In this document: positions 42,836 to 50,592 of the stretch, piece after piece | Layout: every line of letters begins with the position of its first letter | Numbering within the stretch: position 1 is the first letter of the stretch | Origin: Leekyejoonella antrihumi | GTDB taxonomy: Bacteria; Actinomycetota; Actinomycetes; Actinomycetales; Dermatophilaceae | Direction of reading: 5' to 3' | DNA length: 64,000 bases | NCBI RefSeq assembly: GCF_007845645.1 | Contig: NZ_VCQV01000002.1 | Coordinates: forward strand, 1-64,000 | Program-made: the position numbers and the translations under genes | Notes under the pieces: model-generated | Databases searched by the model: none | Told to the model about the DNA's origin: nothing | What the model saw: only the letters and a program-made list of their open reading frames with translations

Positions 42836-42966
42836 CGCTGGACGACAAGTACACCTAACCCGGCTCGAACGGTGTGCTGGTCAACTCGCTCGGTCTGACG
42901 CGCCAGGCGGATCTCGACTGGGCGATGAATTCATACGCCACCCGGGTTCTGGCGGCGACGGGCTGA
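42832..42966 (+). pseudogene. Remnant of a Fic toxin N-terminus
   Basis: From the GTG overlapping the antitoxin stop, the frame reads VTLDDKYT, then TAA (42856-42858), then PGSNGVLVNSLGLTRQADLD and WAMNSYATRVLAATG before TGA at 42964. The TDDKYxYPGSNVLxN-LGxxxxxxL-D pattern is typical of Fic proteins just before their catalytic domain; TAA probably replaces a tyrosine codon. No HPFxxGNGR catalytic motif follows in any frame, so the catalytic part has been lost. Together with the VbhA-like gene this is a decayed toxin-antitoxin module. Confidence 0.7.
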
Positions 42967-43089
42967 CCAGCGTTGAGTTCGCAGCTGGGCGGCTGACCGA
43001 GCTCCGCGAAGTCGACATCGTCGTCGTGGGCCCTTGCCGTCTTGAGCGCACGCCGTGCGCTGGGACTGGCTGGAAGAGAGGTGACCAGG

Positions 43090-43942
43090 ATGACCACGAA
43101 CGAGCATGTTGGCGGCACGGACTCTGCGACAGCGGACTTGGATGACCACGTGATCTGCGACGTCCGCGGGCCGATCGCCACCGTCACGTTGTCCAACCCT
43201 TCGAAGCGGAACGCGATGACTGCCCGGATGTGGCGGGAGCTGCCCGGGGTCCTGGCCGTGCTCGCGGCCGATCCCGAGGTCCGGGCGGTGGTGCTCACGG
43301 GCGCCGGGGGCCACTTCTGCGCGGGCGCGGACATCTCGTCGCTGACCGAGACACTCGGTCTCGATGACGCGGGGCTGGGCAATAAGGACGGCGGGGGTAT
43401 GCCGTTGTCCGCGCCCGAGCGTGCAGAGGAGGCCCTGGCGGCCTTTCCGAAGCCGACGATCGCCGCCATCCGTGGCGCCTGCGTCGGCGGGGGAGTGCAG
43501 CTCGCCGTGGCGTGCGACCTGCGAATCACCCGCGGCCGGCGCTCGATTTGGAGTCACTCCGAGCAAGATCGGCGTCGTCTACCCGCCACGCACCACCGCG
43601 CGCCTGACGGCCGTGGTCGGTCCGGCCGCGGCCAAGCGCCTGCTGTTCACCGGTGAGCTGATCTCGGCGCGGGAGGCCTGGCGGATCGGGCTGGTCGGCG
43701 AGCCAGTACCCGATGAGTCTCTTGACGATGCGGTCGCGGACCTGTTGGCCACGATGATGGCTCGCTCCCAGCTGAGCCTGTGCGCTGCCAAGGCCATCGT
43801 CAACGCGGCCGCGCTGCACGGCACGGACGGCGCGGTGGAGGCGGCCGTTCCGTGGCAGCGCGAGATGGCACGTGCGGCGGACACTCGCGAGGGGATCGCA
43901 GCCTTCTTGGAGCACCGCGCACCGGTATTCACCTGGCGCTGA
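43090..43942 (+). pseudogene. Enoyl-CoA hydratase/isomerase, copy 1, frameshifted
   Basis: Crotonase-fold enzyme. The 5' part has VTLSNPSKRNAMTARMW, then AVVLTGAGGHFCAGADISSL, the oxyanion-hole segment, and PTIAAIRGACVGGGVQLAVA. At about 43531-43560 the frame shifts by one extra base relative to copy 2; the rest (GARFGVTPSKIGVVYPPRTT, KRLLFTGELISAREAW) runs in the next frame to 43942. Copy 2 at 48821 reads SAGARFGITPSKIG through this point. Without the frameshift the gene would encode about 284 residues. It has no pathway neighbours, and sits among toxin-antitoxin remnants. Confidence 0.85.
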
Positions 43943-44154
43943 GGCCCGCTCGAGTGGTGAACCGGCCGTGGCGGCCAGGTTCTTGAAGCTGGCATACGAG
44001 GGCGAGCCTTTCGGGTGCGGCCTCGATTGACGTAATCAGGTGTGAACCATGTCCCGGGTCAACGTCCGGTGCGTCGCCACCGGGCACACCAGAGTTATCC
44101 ACCGGTGGGGAACTCCGCGCAGCGGACTCGGGCCGCAGAAGGCAGCCTTGAGGT

Positions 44155-45450
44155 ATGCCGATCTCTCGCAAACGCCGTCCCCGCCGCTCGAGCAACCACA
44201 GTCGTCGACGCGCCGCTCACGCGCAGAGGGCGCAGCACGTCCGGGAGCGATCCATACGAAGCCTCGTTGAGGAGCCGCCGGACGGATACGACCTTGACTG
44301 CCTCAGCCGGGCGAACGATGCGGGAGCACGGGGCGACGCCGAGGCCAGCCTGGCGTACGAGCTGGCCGGCAGGGTGATCGTCGAGTCGCCGCACCGGTTC
44401 GTCCTTCAGGATCTCATCGACCACGGTGACCGGGCACCGGCTTGGGCATACTCACGCTGGTGCGCCGACCTGGCATACCGCTCGATGGTGCTGGCGCAGG
44501 ACCCGCGCACGGACCTGGCGGTGCGATGTGTGCTCGGCGCGCTCTATCCGGACTCCGTGGCCCGGGTGCTCGATGACGAGGTCGAGCTCCGAGTCCTCGG
44601 GACCACGGTCGCCGCCGGTGACCACCTGGTCGGGGACCTCGCGCTGTTCGAGTTCGGTGGGTTCGCGGACTACATCACCGAGCGCGCCGAAGCGGGGCTT
44701 CTCGATCGAACGGACCGCGTGCGGGACTGGGCGGGGGCCGAGATGCGCGCCTACGAGTTCGTCGACTTCCGTGGGTGCCGTCTCGTGCTGCACGACCTGG
44801 TCACGGGGGCCGAGGTGGAGGCGCTCAACATCGGGGCGATGTCGGAGGCGAGCGGCGACGCGCTCATCGGCCGACTGGCGCCGATCACGTCCGAACCAGG
44901 CCTCATCTTCGCCGCCCTGCCGATCTCCGTCGACCTGGCCACCGCCCAGACGGTGGCTGAAGCAGTGCGCACGTCGGAGCCGCTCGCCTGGCTCGATGCA
45001 CTGTCCACTGCGCTGGTGGACGGCCGGCAGGAGGAGGGCTTTCACCGCACCGCCTATACGCCGTTCACGTCCGATCTGCCGATGCCGACCCCCGCGGCCG
45101 AGGGAGCCGCATACACCGAGGAGGAGGCAGGGAGGATCACCGACCTGCGGGCCAAGGGCTACTCGGCGGAGGTCGCGAACGCCCTCGCGGTGCTCGAGGT
45201 GGGACTCATCTCCGCGAAGGTCAGCGACCGCGCGGCCGCCGTGGTCTCCCCGCACATCGTGGCCGCGTTCGGCGCGGCGGCCGCGTTCGAGGCCGCCGCG
45301 ATCGAGTGCACCGGAGCCGAGACGGCCGAAGCGTGGAGGGTCCTCGCCGCCGTCGTGCCCGACCACGTCGCCGAGCGTTGCCGCATCCTGGCACGACATG
45401 CCGACTCTGTCTGCGGAGGCCCTGCGCCTGCCCAACAGGGACGAAATTGA
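44155..45450 (+). CDS. Hypothetical protein, 431 residues
   Basis: Not recognised. The N-terminal ~35 residues are very Arg/Ser-rich (RKRRPRRSSNHSRRRAAH), like a nucleic-acid-binding or disordered tail. The rest is a largely helical and acidic globular protein, with AYSRWCADLAYRSMVLAQDP, LGTTVAAGDHLVGDLALFEF and EFVDFRGCRLVLHDLVTGAE, and an Ala-rich helical end (VAAFGAAAAFEAAAIECTGA). No signal peptide, catalytic motif or domain is evident. The first of several possible starts is used. It stands between the hydratase pseudogene and the MazEF pair. Confidence 0.6.
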   Translation: MPISRKRRPRRSSNHSRRRAAHAQRAQHVRERSIRSLVEEPPDGYDLDCLSRANDAGARGDAEASLAYELAGRVIVESPHRFVLQDLIDHGDRAPAWAYSRWCADLAYRSMVLAQDPRTDLAVRCVLGALYPDSVARVLDDEVELRVLGTTVAAGDHLVGDLALFEFGGFADYITERAEAGLLDRTDRVRDWAGAEMRAYEFVDFRGCRLVLHDLVTGAEVEALNIGAMSEASGDALIGRLAPITSEPGLIFAALPISVDLATAQTVAEAVRTSEPLAWLDALSTALVDGRQEEGFHRTAYTPFTSDLPMPTPAAEGAAYTEEEAGRITDLRAKGYSAEVANALAVLEVGLISAKVSDRAAAVVSPHIVAAFGAAAAFEAAAIECTGAETAEAWRVLAAVVPDHVAERCRILARHADSVCGGPAPAQQGRN

Positions 45451-45520
45451 TGCATCCGATGGCGATCATCCCGACGATCGCGCAGAGGATCAGGGCGTTC
45501 GGCGACGCACTGTGTTGATG

Positions 45521-45862
45521 CTAGGGGAATCGCGGTGGGGTGGCGTCTTGTACGCCTAGATAGTGGGCCAGCGCGAGTTCGACGCTGCCCAACTGGTCTC
45601 GGGTCAGGTAGTCGACCGGGTCACCCACGACGTAGTCGGCGTCGATCGAACGGATCTGGTCGACAAGCATCCGTGTCGGCCGACCGGTGATTTCCAGCTC
45701 AGGGCGGTGGATGGCCGGGCCGGCTGACGTCGATGTCGGGATCACGGTCACGACCGACAGCGGTGAGTTCGACGGGGACACCACCAGACCCAGACGCTTG
45801 CCGCCTTGCTCATGGCCGCGGGGCCGGCCAAGGTCGATCCGGTAAACGGCTCCGCGGATCAC
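45521..45862 (-). CDS. MazF/PemK-type endoribonuclease toxin
   Basis: Toxin of 113 residues of the MazF/PemK/CcdB fold. It begins MIRGAVYRIDLGRPRGHEQG, the normal GxVYxxDLxP-xGxEQxGxR opening, and continues GLVVSPSNSPLSVVTVIPTS and QIRSIDADYV, with the conserved Arg and Ser/Thr around the RNA site. I start at GTG 45862, which overlaps the antitoxin stop (GTGA), rather than at 45934, because the added leader is out of family. All main motifs are intact. Should act as an mRNA interferase. Confidence 0.85.
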   Translation of the reverse strand: MIRGAVYRIDLGRPRGHEQGGKRLGLVVSPSNSPLSVVTVIPTSTSAGPAIHRPELEITGRPTRMLVDQIRSIDADYVVGDPVDYLTRDQLGSVELALAHYLGVQDATPPRFP

Positions 45863-46068
45863 CAGGCTTCGGGCTCCGCGTTGACATCCTCGCCCCTCAG
45901 CGCCTCCCCGTCGGCGCGAAACTGCTCCAGCCACCGTTCGTGGTCCAAGAGCCGCAGCGCCCGGCGCAGGGTGTCCGAGGTGCTCTCGCCCGGCTGCGCG
46001 GCCTCGTGCAGGATGCGCTCGTCCTCTTGGGTGGGGCGGAAACCGATCGATGCAGGCATGCCATTCAT
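45859..46068 (-). CDS. MazE-like antitoxin
   Basis: A 69-residue protein directly upstream of, and overlapping, the MazF-type toxin gene. It starts MNGMPASIGFRPTQEDERIL and has a helical region ESTSDTLRRALRLLDHERWL, consistent with a ribbon-helix-helix-type DNA-binding antitoxin, and an acidic C-terminus (GEDVNAEPEAW) able to occupy the toxin site. Assignment rests on context as much as on sequence. Two in-frame ATGs (46068, 46059) are possible starts. Confidence 0.75.
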   Translation of the reverse strand: MNGMPASIGFRPTQEDERILHEAAQPGESTSDTLRRALRLLDHERWLEQFRADGEALRGEDVNAEPEAW

Positions 46069-46144
46069 ACTAGCAAGGTGTCCGACAAATGTTTAACATG
46101 TTGAGTCGTTCGGCTCAGCGCGGCGGACGCAGGCAGATTGATAA

Positions 46145-46320
46145 ATGACTCGGACTCGCGTTTCCGCGCTGGAGCGGATCCAGGTGCGGGTGTCGGTCAA
46201 CACGGTGTAACTCGCAACGGGCTTGTCGATTGGTTGGCGACCAGACGTGCGGTGCGACGATCACGCAGCCATGGGCTCGCCGAGGCGCTACGGGCCGACC
46301 GGAAGATTCGCGACGAGTAG
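46145..46320 (+). pseudogene. Possible decayed ribbon-helix-helix antitoxin
   Basis: An ATG at 46145 opens MTRTRVSALERIQVRVSVNT and stops at TAA; a second frame then reads NGLVDWLATRRAVRRSRSHG and LAEALRADRKIRDE to a TAG at 46318-46320. The second piece resembles the end of a ribbon-helix-helix antitoxin (helix, SRSHALAEAL-type helix, charged tail). No toxin follows. The interpretation is weak, and is offered because the region is full of toxin-antitoxin remains. Confidence 0.25.
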
Positions 46321-46349
46321 GCCGCCGTCAAGCGCCAGCTGGGGAGACT

Positions 46350-47156
46350 TCAGCGTCCGGCGGCCTGGAGTCGACCCAGGTTCTCGGTACGAGAGCGAAG
46401 TAGGTAAAGGTTCTGCGCGACGTCCTCCACCTGGTCGGGCTGGATCGGGCAGGCCCGACTGGTCAGTGCGGTCTCGAGCACACTGGCTGCACCTGGAGCG
46501 TCGACGTCGCGGAAGAACGTCGCCGGCTTGGTCGCGATGGTTCGGGCGGTGTCGTCGTGCAGCTTCGTCGCCTTTCGGCCCTCGGACACCCAGCAGTCCT
46601 TGACACCGCCGCCCAACAGGTGGTCGATGAGGACCAGCATGGTGTGGTCTCGGCCTCGGTAGCTGAAGGTGAGGCCGATCGACTCCTGCTCGCCGAAGTC
46701 GTCGCCATAGTGCCACGCGCGTAGCAGGCTCGGCCGGCCGATGTGCTCCGCCCACGGGCGGTCGGGGACGCCCTTGCTTGCGAGCGCCTGGGCACGGCTG
46801 CGTGCGACGTCACGGGTCGCGTCGGGTCCAAGGATCGAGGCGGCGCGCAGGAAGGCGAGCCCACGGTCGTCGGCCAGGCGTTCGGCATACGTGACGAGCT
46901 CGGTGAGCATGGTGGTCAACGCGGCGAGTCGCTCGTCGTCGTCGGCGTCCTGCGGCGCTGCGGCCTCGGAGGCGTAGAACGCCCCGCAGAGCGCTGCTTC
47001 GGCGCCGAAGGGGTGGCGGGCCCGAGCAATCTCGCCGATGACCGATGCGGCTGCGTCGTCGAAGGTCTGGTTCAGCTCCGCGTGGGCGGGCTGAGGGCGC
47101 GGCACCTGTGTCCTCGTCGCGTTGCGGCGGGGCGGTCGGCGCTTGCGTTGTGCCAT
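46350..47156 (-). CDS. C-terminal-only paralogue of the pRiA4b ORF-3-type proteins
   Basis: A 268-residue protein matching only the last third of the 792-residue protein at 40038: DRPWAEHIGRPSLLRAWHYG, TFSYRGRDHTMLVLIDHLLG and GGVKDCWVSEGRKATKL, ending LRSRTENLGRLQAAGR. The pRiA4b domain itself is missing; in its place is a short basic leader (MAQRKRRPPRRNATRTQ). It has its own ATG and open frame, so it may be a genuine single-domain gene or a truncated copy. This shows that the C-terminal domain can exist alone. Confidence 0.75.
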   Translation of the reverse strand: MAQRKRRPPRRNATRTQVPRPQPAHAELNQTFDDAAASVIGEIARARHPFGAEAALCGAFYASEAAAPQDADDDERLAALTTMLTELVTYAERLADDRGLAFLRAASILGPDATRDVARSRAQALASKGVPDRPWAEHIGRPSLLRAWHYGDDFGEQESIGLTFSYRGRDHTMLVLIDHLLGGGVKDCWVSEGRKATKLHDDTARTIATKPATFFRDVDAPGAASVLETALTSRACPIQPDQVEDVAQNLYLLRSRTENLGRLQAAGR

Positions 47157-47302
47157 TGACGCATCATCGCACCCGAGGTCGCCGCTCTCGACGGCAGCAG
47201 TCGGTCTGACGCAGGGTGTATACGGGTCGTCGTCGTGCCGATCTCGTCAGGCGTTCCCGCGTGCTGACCGGCTGGTTCGCCGATCAGCTCCAGACGATCC
47301 AA

Positions 47303-47680
47303 TTACGGCGAAGCCGGAGTGCTCAGATCACCATGCCTGAGGATGCGTTCGATGGCTGCGACATCTTCTGGGAGCTTGGTGCTCAGCGCACGCCAGACGA
47401 TGTGGTAGTCAATGAAGCCGTACTCATGGGCAACGACGTTCCTCATGCTCTTCATCTTCTGCCACGACACCTCCGGGTGCGCGGCCGTAAAGTCTTCGGG
47501 TAGGCGGGAGATCGCCTCTCCGATCCGGTGCAGCAACGCTTCGGCGACATACTCGGTCGGGCGATGCTCATGGAAGTTCGACTCCCCGAGCGCTATCACG
47601 TACTGGTCCACCTCGTCGGCAAAGTCCAGGATGTCCTTCAAGGTCCGCTGCACCTGGTTGCTGTCGCCGGCCTGGTTCAC
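47303..47680 (-). CDS. hepT: HepT-like toxin (DUF86 HEPN ribonuclease)
   Basis: Small all-helical HEPN protein of 125 residues. The catalytic R-x4-H-x-Y motif is Arg80, His85 and Tyr87 in MRNVVAHEYG, placed as in HepT. EALLHRIGEAISRLPEDFTA is the usual dimer helix. The ATG overlaps the antitoxin stop (ATGA, 47677-47680). In characterised HepT-MntA pairs the antitoxin adenylylates the toxin near this motif; the intact Tyr suggests the same here. The pair is probably functional. Confidence 0.88.
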   Translation of the reverse strand: MNQAGDSNQVQRTLKDILDFADEVDQYVIALGESNFHEHRPTEYVAEALLHRIGEAISRLPEDFTAAHPEVSWQKMKSMRNVVAHEYGFIDYHIVWRALSTKLPEDVAAIERILRHGDLSTPASP

Positions 47681-48138
47681 ACGGCCACCGCGTGCTCGAT
47701 GCGCTCCACACCGACCGCGCCGTCAGAGATCACGTCCACGCTGACCCCAAGCAGCGCTTCCAGCTCCTGGGTGAGTCCGATCTGGTCGTACAGGCTCGCC
47801 GTGTCGGAGAAGTGCACCAGCAGGTCGAGGTCGGACGACGAGGTATCCGACCCTGTGGCGACCGACCCGAACACGCGCAAGTTGCTTGCGTGATGACGGG
47901 CAGCAACGGCGGTGACCTGCGCACGCATTCGTGCAAGCAGCACTGACGGCCGCACCCTCGTGGCCTCTTCGATGCGGGCAAGGGTGGCCGTGCTCGGAGT
48001 GAGCCTGCCCGACTCGTAGGCAGAAATGTTGGGTTGGGCAATCCCGGTCGCCCCAGCCAGTTCTCGTTGTGAGAGCTTGGCCCGCTGCCGCATCGCCCGC
48101 ACATCCATACCCGTGATCATATCAGTAGTTATATGCAT
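47677..48138 (-). CDS. mntA: MntA-type nucleotidyltransferase antitoxin fused to an XRE helix-turn-helix
   Basis: A 153-residue fusion. Residues 15-70 form an XRE helix-turn-helix (MRQRAKLSQRELAGATGIAQ, then PNISAYESGRL). Residues 80-150 form a minimal nucleotidyltransferase with a perfect GSX10DXD motif (Gly91, Ser92, Asp103, Asp105 in VFGSVATGSDTSSSDLDLLV). It should neutralise the HepT-like toxin by AMP transfer and repress its own promoter through the helix-turn-helix. ATGs at 48138, 48120 and 48108 are possible; the last lies directly before the helix-turn-helix core. The frame to 48297 lacks family character. Confidence 0.85.
   Translation of the reverse strand: MHITTDMITGMDVRAMRQRAKLSQRELAGATGIAQPNISAYESGRLTPSTATLARIEEATRVRPSVLLARMRAQVTAVAARHHASNLRVFGSVATGSDTSSSDLDLLVHFSDTASLYDQIGLTQELEALLGVSVDVISDGAVGVERIEHAVAV
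48118..48135. promoter_or_regulatory. Candidate autoregulatory operator of the HTH-MntA/HepT module
   Basis: CATAT-N8-ATATG (CATATCAGTAGTTATATG) is an A/T-rich inverted repeat at the 5' end of the HTH-MntA gene. It stands out in a G/C-rich region and overlaps the first possible start codons, favouring the ATG at 48108 as the true start. Binding by the fused helix-turn-helix is inference. Confidence 0.45.
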
Positions 48139-48820
48139 TGAAGTGCCGTCCGGATCAGGCCGGTAGACCTCGAGGTTCTGCCCGGACCGCCGCAGAATAT
48201 GTCTGGGATCAGACACCTGCAGCCGCAAGCGTGCCGAGTGCGTCGTGCCGGACGGCTGGGTTGCTGTCGATGTGCACGCCGATCGCACATGCGTCATCGC
48301 TCATTCATTGCGGTCGGTATCGGGGAGGAGGAAGGCCTTCGGGCTGACGTTCCGCACATCTTGCCGGCGATATCTCGGCATTTTCCCGATCAGTCCTCGG
48401 CGTCGTGGAACACCTTGAGGGATTGGGCTTCAAGGTCGGTGAGCAGTTCACGTCGGCGGCGGGCGTTGTCGAACCAGGGCTGGTAGCGCCCGGCCTGCTC
48501 GGGGGGTCAGGGTGCGGGTCACGGTCTTGCCGGCGACGGTGCGGGTTCAGTGCAGGCAGGGAGCTGACGTCGATCAGTTGCGCCGGGCACGTATTCGTGC
48601 TGTATCCGGCAGAGACGAAGGCCTGCTGGGAGCACTTCGCGAACTGATCATCGATCCACCAACACGGCAGTGGGCCGCGTGTCAGAGCCGACCGGGAAAA
48701 CACGGGGTCTTGAGTCCTGCCGGAATCCCGGTGTGTCCCCGATCATGGGAGCGTTTGACGGAACGTCCCGGTCGGCACAAGTCATGCGCTGGGCACCGGC
48801 GCGGAAGCGAGGTGAGCAGG
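48139..48820. other. 682-base stretch without an intact gene
   Basis: Between the HTH-MntA gene and the second hydratase copy no complete gene is visible. It contains the DUF6788-type remnant described separately, and otherwise low-quality frames. The last ~30 bases before 48821 resemble the leader of the first hydratase copy (GAGGTGAGCAGGATGACC against GAGGTGACCAGGATGACC), so the duplication extends upstream of the gene. Confidence 0.6.
48390..48546 (-). pseudogene. Remnant of a DUF6788-type gene
   Basis: On the minus strand a frame reads TRTVAGKTVTRTLTP, then after a one-base shift at a C run (near 48510) EQAGRYQPWFDNARRRRELL and TDLEAQSLKVFHDAED with a stop at 48390. The AGKT-xTR-LT and YxPWFDNxRRLRELL pattern is that of the small DUF6788 proteins often found near integrated or mobile genes. 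Only the last ~50 codons remain. Confidence 0.5.
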
Positions 48821-49604
48821 ATGACCCTCAACGAGAACGCAGCCGCCGGCACCGACTCCGCGCCGGTGGATTCGGATGGGGACGTGGTCTGCGATGTCCA
48901 CGGGCCGATCGTGACCGTCACACTGTCCAACCCCTTGAAGCGGAACGCGATGAGCGCCCGGATGTGGCGGGAGTTGCCCGAGGTCCTGGCCGCGCTCGCC
49001 GCCGATCCCGAGGGTCCGGGCGGTGGCGCCCGACGATGACAACCGCGGGAGTATGCCGCTGTCGGCGCCCGAGCGTGGGGAGGAGGCCCTGGCGGCATTC
49101 CCGAAGCCGACCATTGCTGCGATCCGTGGTGCCTGTGTCGGCGGGGGAGTGCAGCTCGCCCTCGCGTGCGATCTGCGAATCACCTCAGCCGGCGCCAGAT
49201 TTGGGATCACTCCGAGCAAGATCGGGGTCGTCTACCCGCCACGCACCACCGCGCGGCTGACCGCCGCGGTTGGTCCGGCCGCGGCCAAGCGCCTGCTCTT
49301 CACCGGTGAGCTGATCTGCGCGCAGGAGGCCTGGCGGATGGGACTGGTCGACGAACCGGCCCGCGATGACTCACTCGACGAGGCGGTCGCGGAGCTGTTG
49401 GCCACGATGATATCCCGCTCCCAGCTGAGCCTGTGTGGTGCCAAGGCCATCGTCAACGCGGCCGCGCTGCACGGCACCGACGGGCCGGACGGTGCAGGGG
49501 CGCAGGCCGTGCCCTGGCAACGGGAGATGATGTGCGCGGCCGACACCCGCGAAGGGATCACGGCCTTCTTGGAACGACGCGCACCGGAGTTCACCTGGCG
49601 CTGA
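48821..49604 (+). pseudogene. Enoyl-CoA hydratase/isomerase, copy 2, frameshifted and internally deleted
   Basis: Second copy of the crotonase gene at 43090. It starts at the ATG at 48821 (VTLSNPLKRNAMSARMW) but has an extra G after LAADPE (near 49013), then lacks about 85 bases that in copy 1 encode the oxyanion-hole segment GGHFCAGADISSL. The frame resumes as MPLSAPERGEEALAAF and runs intact to WR-stop at 49604, with PTIAAIRGACVGGGVQLALA. The part from 49023 on could still be translated (193 residues) but would lack half the active site. Confidence 0.85.
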
Positions 49605-49739
49605 GGCTGAGTTGGTCGTCAACCCGGTCCGTGTCGCACCTCCGGGACGGGGGCGTGGCGGGCGCGAGCCGTCGCTGCGCGCCACATGCCTGCGGATATG
49701 GGCGAGCCAGAGGCCGCCGAGGCCGGCATGATGTTGGTT

Positions 49740-50420
49740 ATGTCGACAACATCGCTGCTCGAGCGAGCCATCTACACGTATGCGGATGTGGACCGGTTGA
49801 ATTCGCTCACCCCTGGGACGGGGCGGCGTTGGCTCGAGGGCTACCAACGCGGCGGAGTGTTCTACGAGCCTTACTTCGTGATGAGTCGACAGGTGCTGAT
49901 CTGGTGACCTGGGGAGAGATCGTGGGGGGCACGCCTGCTTGCGCAGTTCCGTGATCGGAGTGTGTCGCTGCAGAAGTTGCGGCCTGCGGTGGTCCGTCTT
50001 CGGGAGGAGTTCGGCCCCTATCCGCTGGCACACATGCGGCCGTTTCTGGAGGTCGAAGGCCAGGAGCTCGTGCTGCGGGTGCAGACCGAGGTCGGCCTTG
50101 AGCAGGCCCTTCAGCTCGTGGTCGTTCGGAACGGGCAGATGATCTTGCCGGCCGAGACTCAGCGGTTTGCGGACTCTGTCGACTACGTCGATGGCATCGC
50201 AACCGCTGTCCGGCCGTTGTGGTCGAGTCATGCGGTGCGGCTTGATCCACAGCGAAACGTCGGTCAGCCAAGCATCCGGGGCGTCCGGACGGCAGTGCTT
50301 GCCGAGGACTATCGGGCGGGTGAGTCGTTGGTCTCCCTCGCCAAGACGTATGAACTGGAGTCGGATCAGGATGAAGATGCGCTCAGGTTTGAGCTGAGCA
50401 CTCTCGCGCTTGCTGGGTGA
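49740..50420 (+). pseudogene. DUF433-type antitoxin gene with two frameshifts
   Basis: Three consecutive frames together spell one protein: STTSLLERAIYTYADVDRLN and GTGRRWLEGYQRGGVFYEP (to about 49875), then LRDESTGADLVTWGEIV (to about 49928), then ARLLAQFRDRSVSLQKLRPA and LVVVRNGQMILPAETQRFAD to 50420. A G run (GTGGGGGGCA) explains the second shift. Proteins of this kind have an N-terminal winged-helix part and a C-terminal DUF433-like part (LAEDYRAGESLVSLAKTYEL) and usually pair with a PIN-like toxin; none follows here. Confidence 0.65.
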
Positions 50421-50592
50421 ACCGTGGGTTTGATCCGGCGGGCGGCGCGAAGCCCGACTCGCCAACCGTCCGGATGGCTGTCGGGCGCACTTCCAAGCAA
50501 GTAGTGCTTCAGGCGCTATTCAGCGGTGGCGCCCTCGGCGGCGACTGCCACGGGCCGTCACGCTGTATTTGCGATGCGGAACGTTCTGCGGG

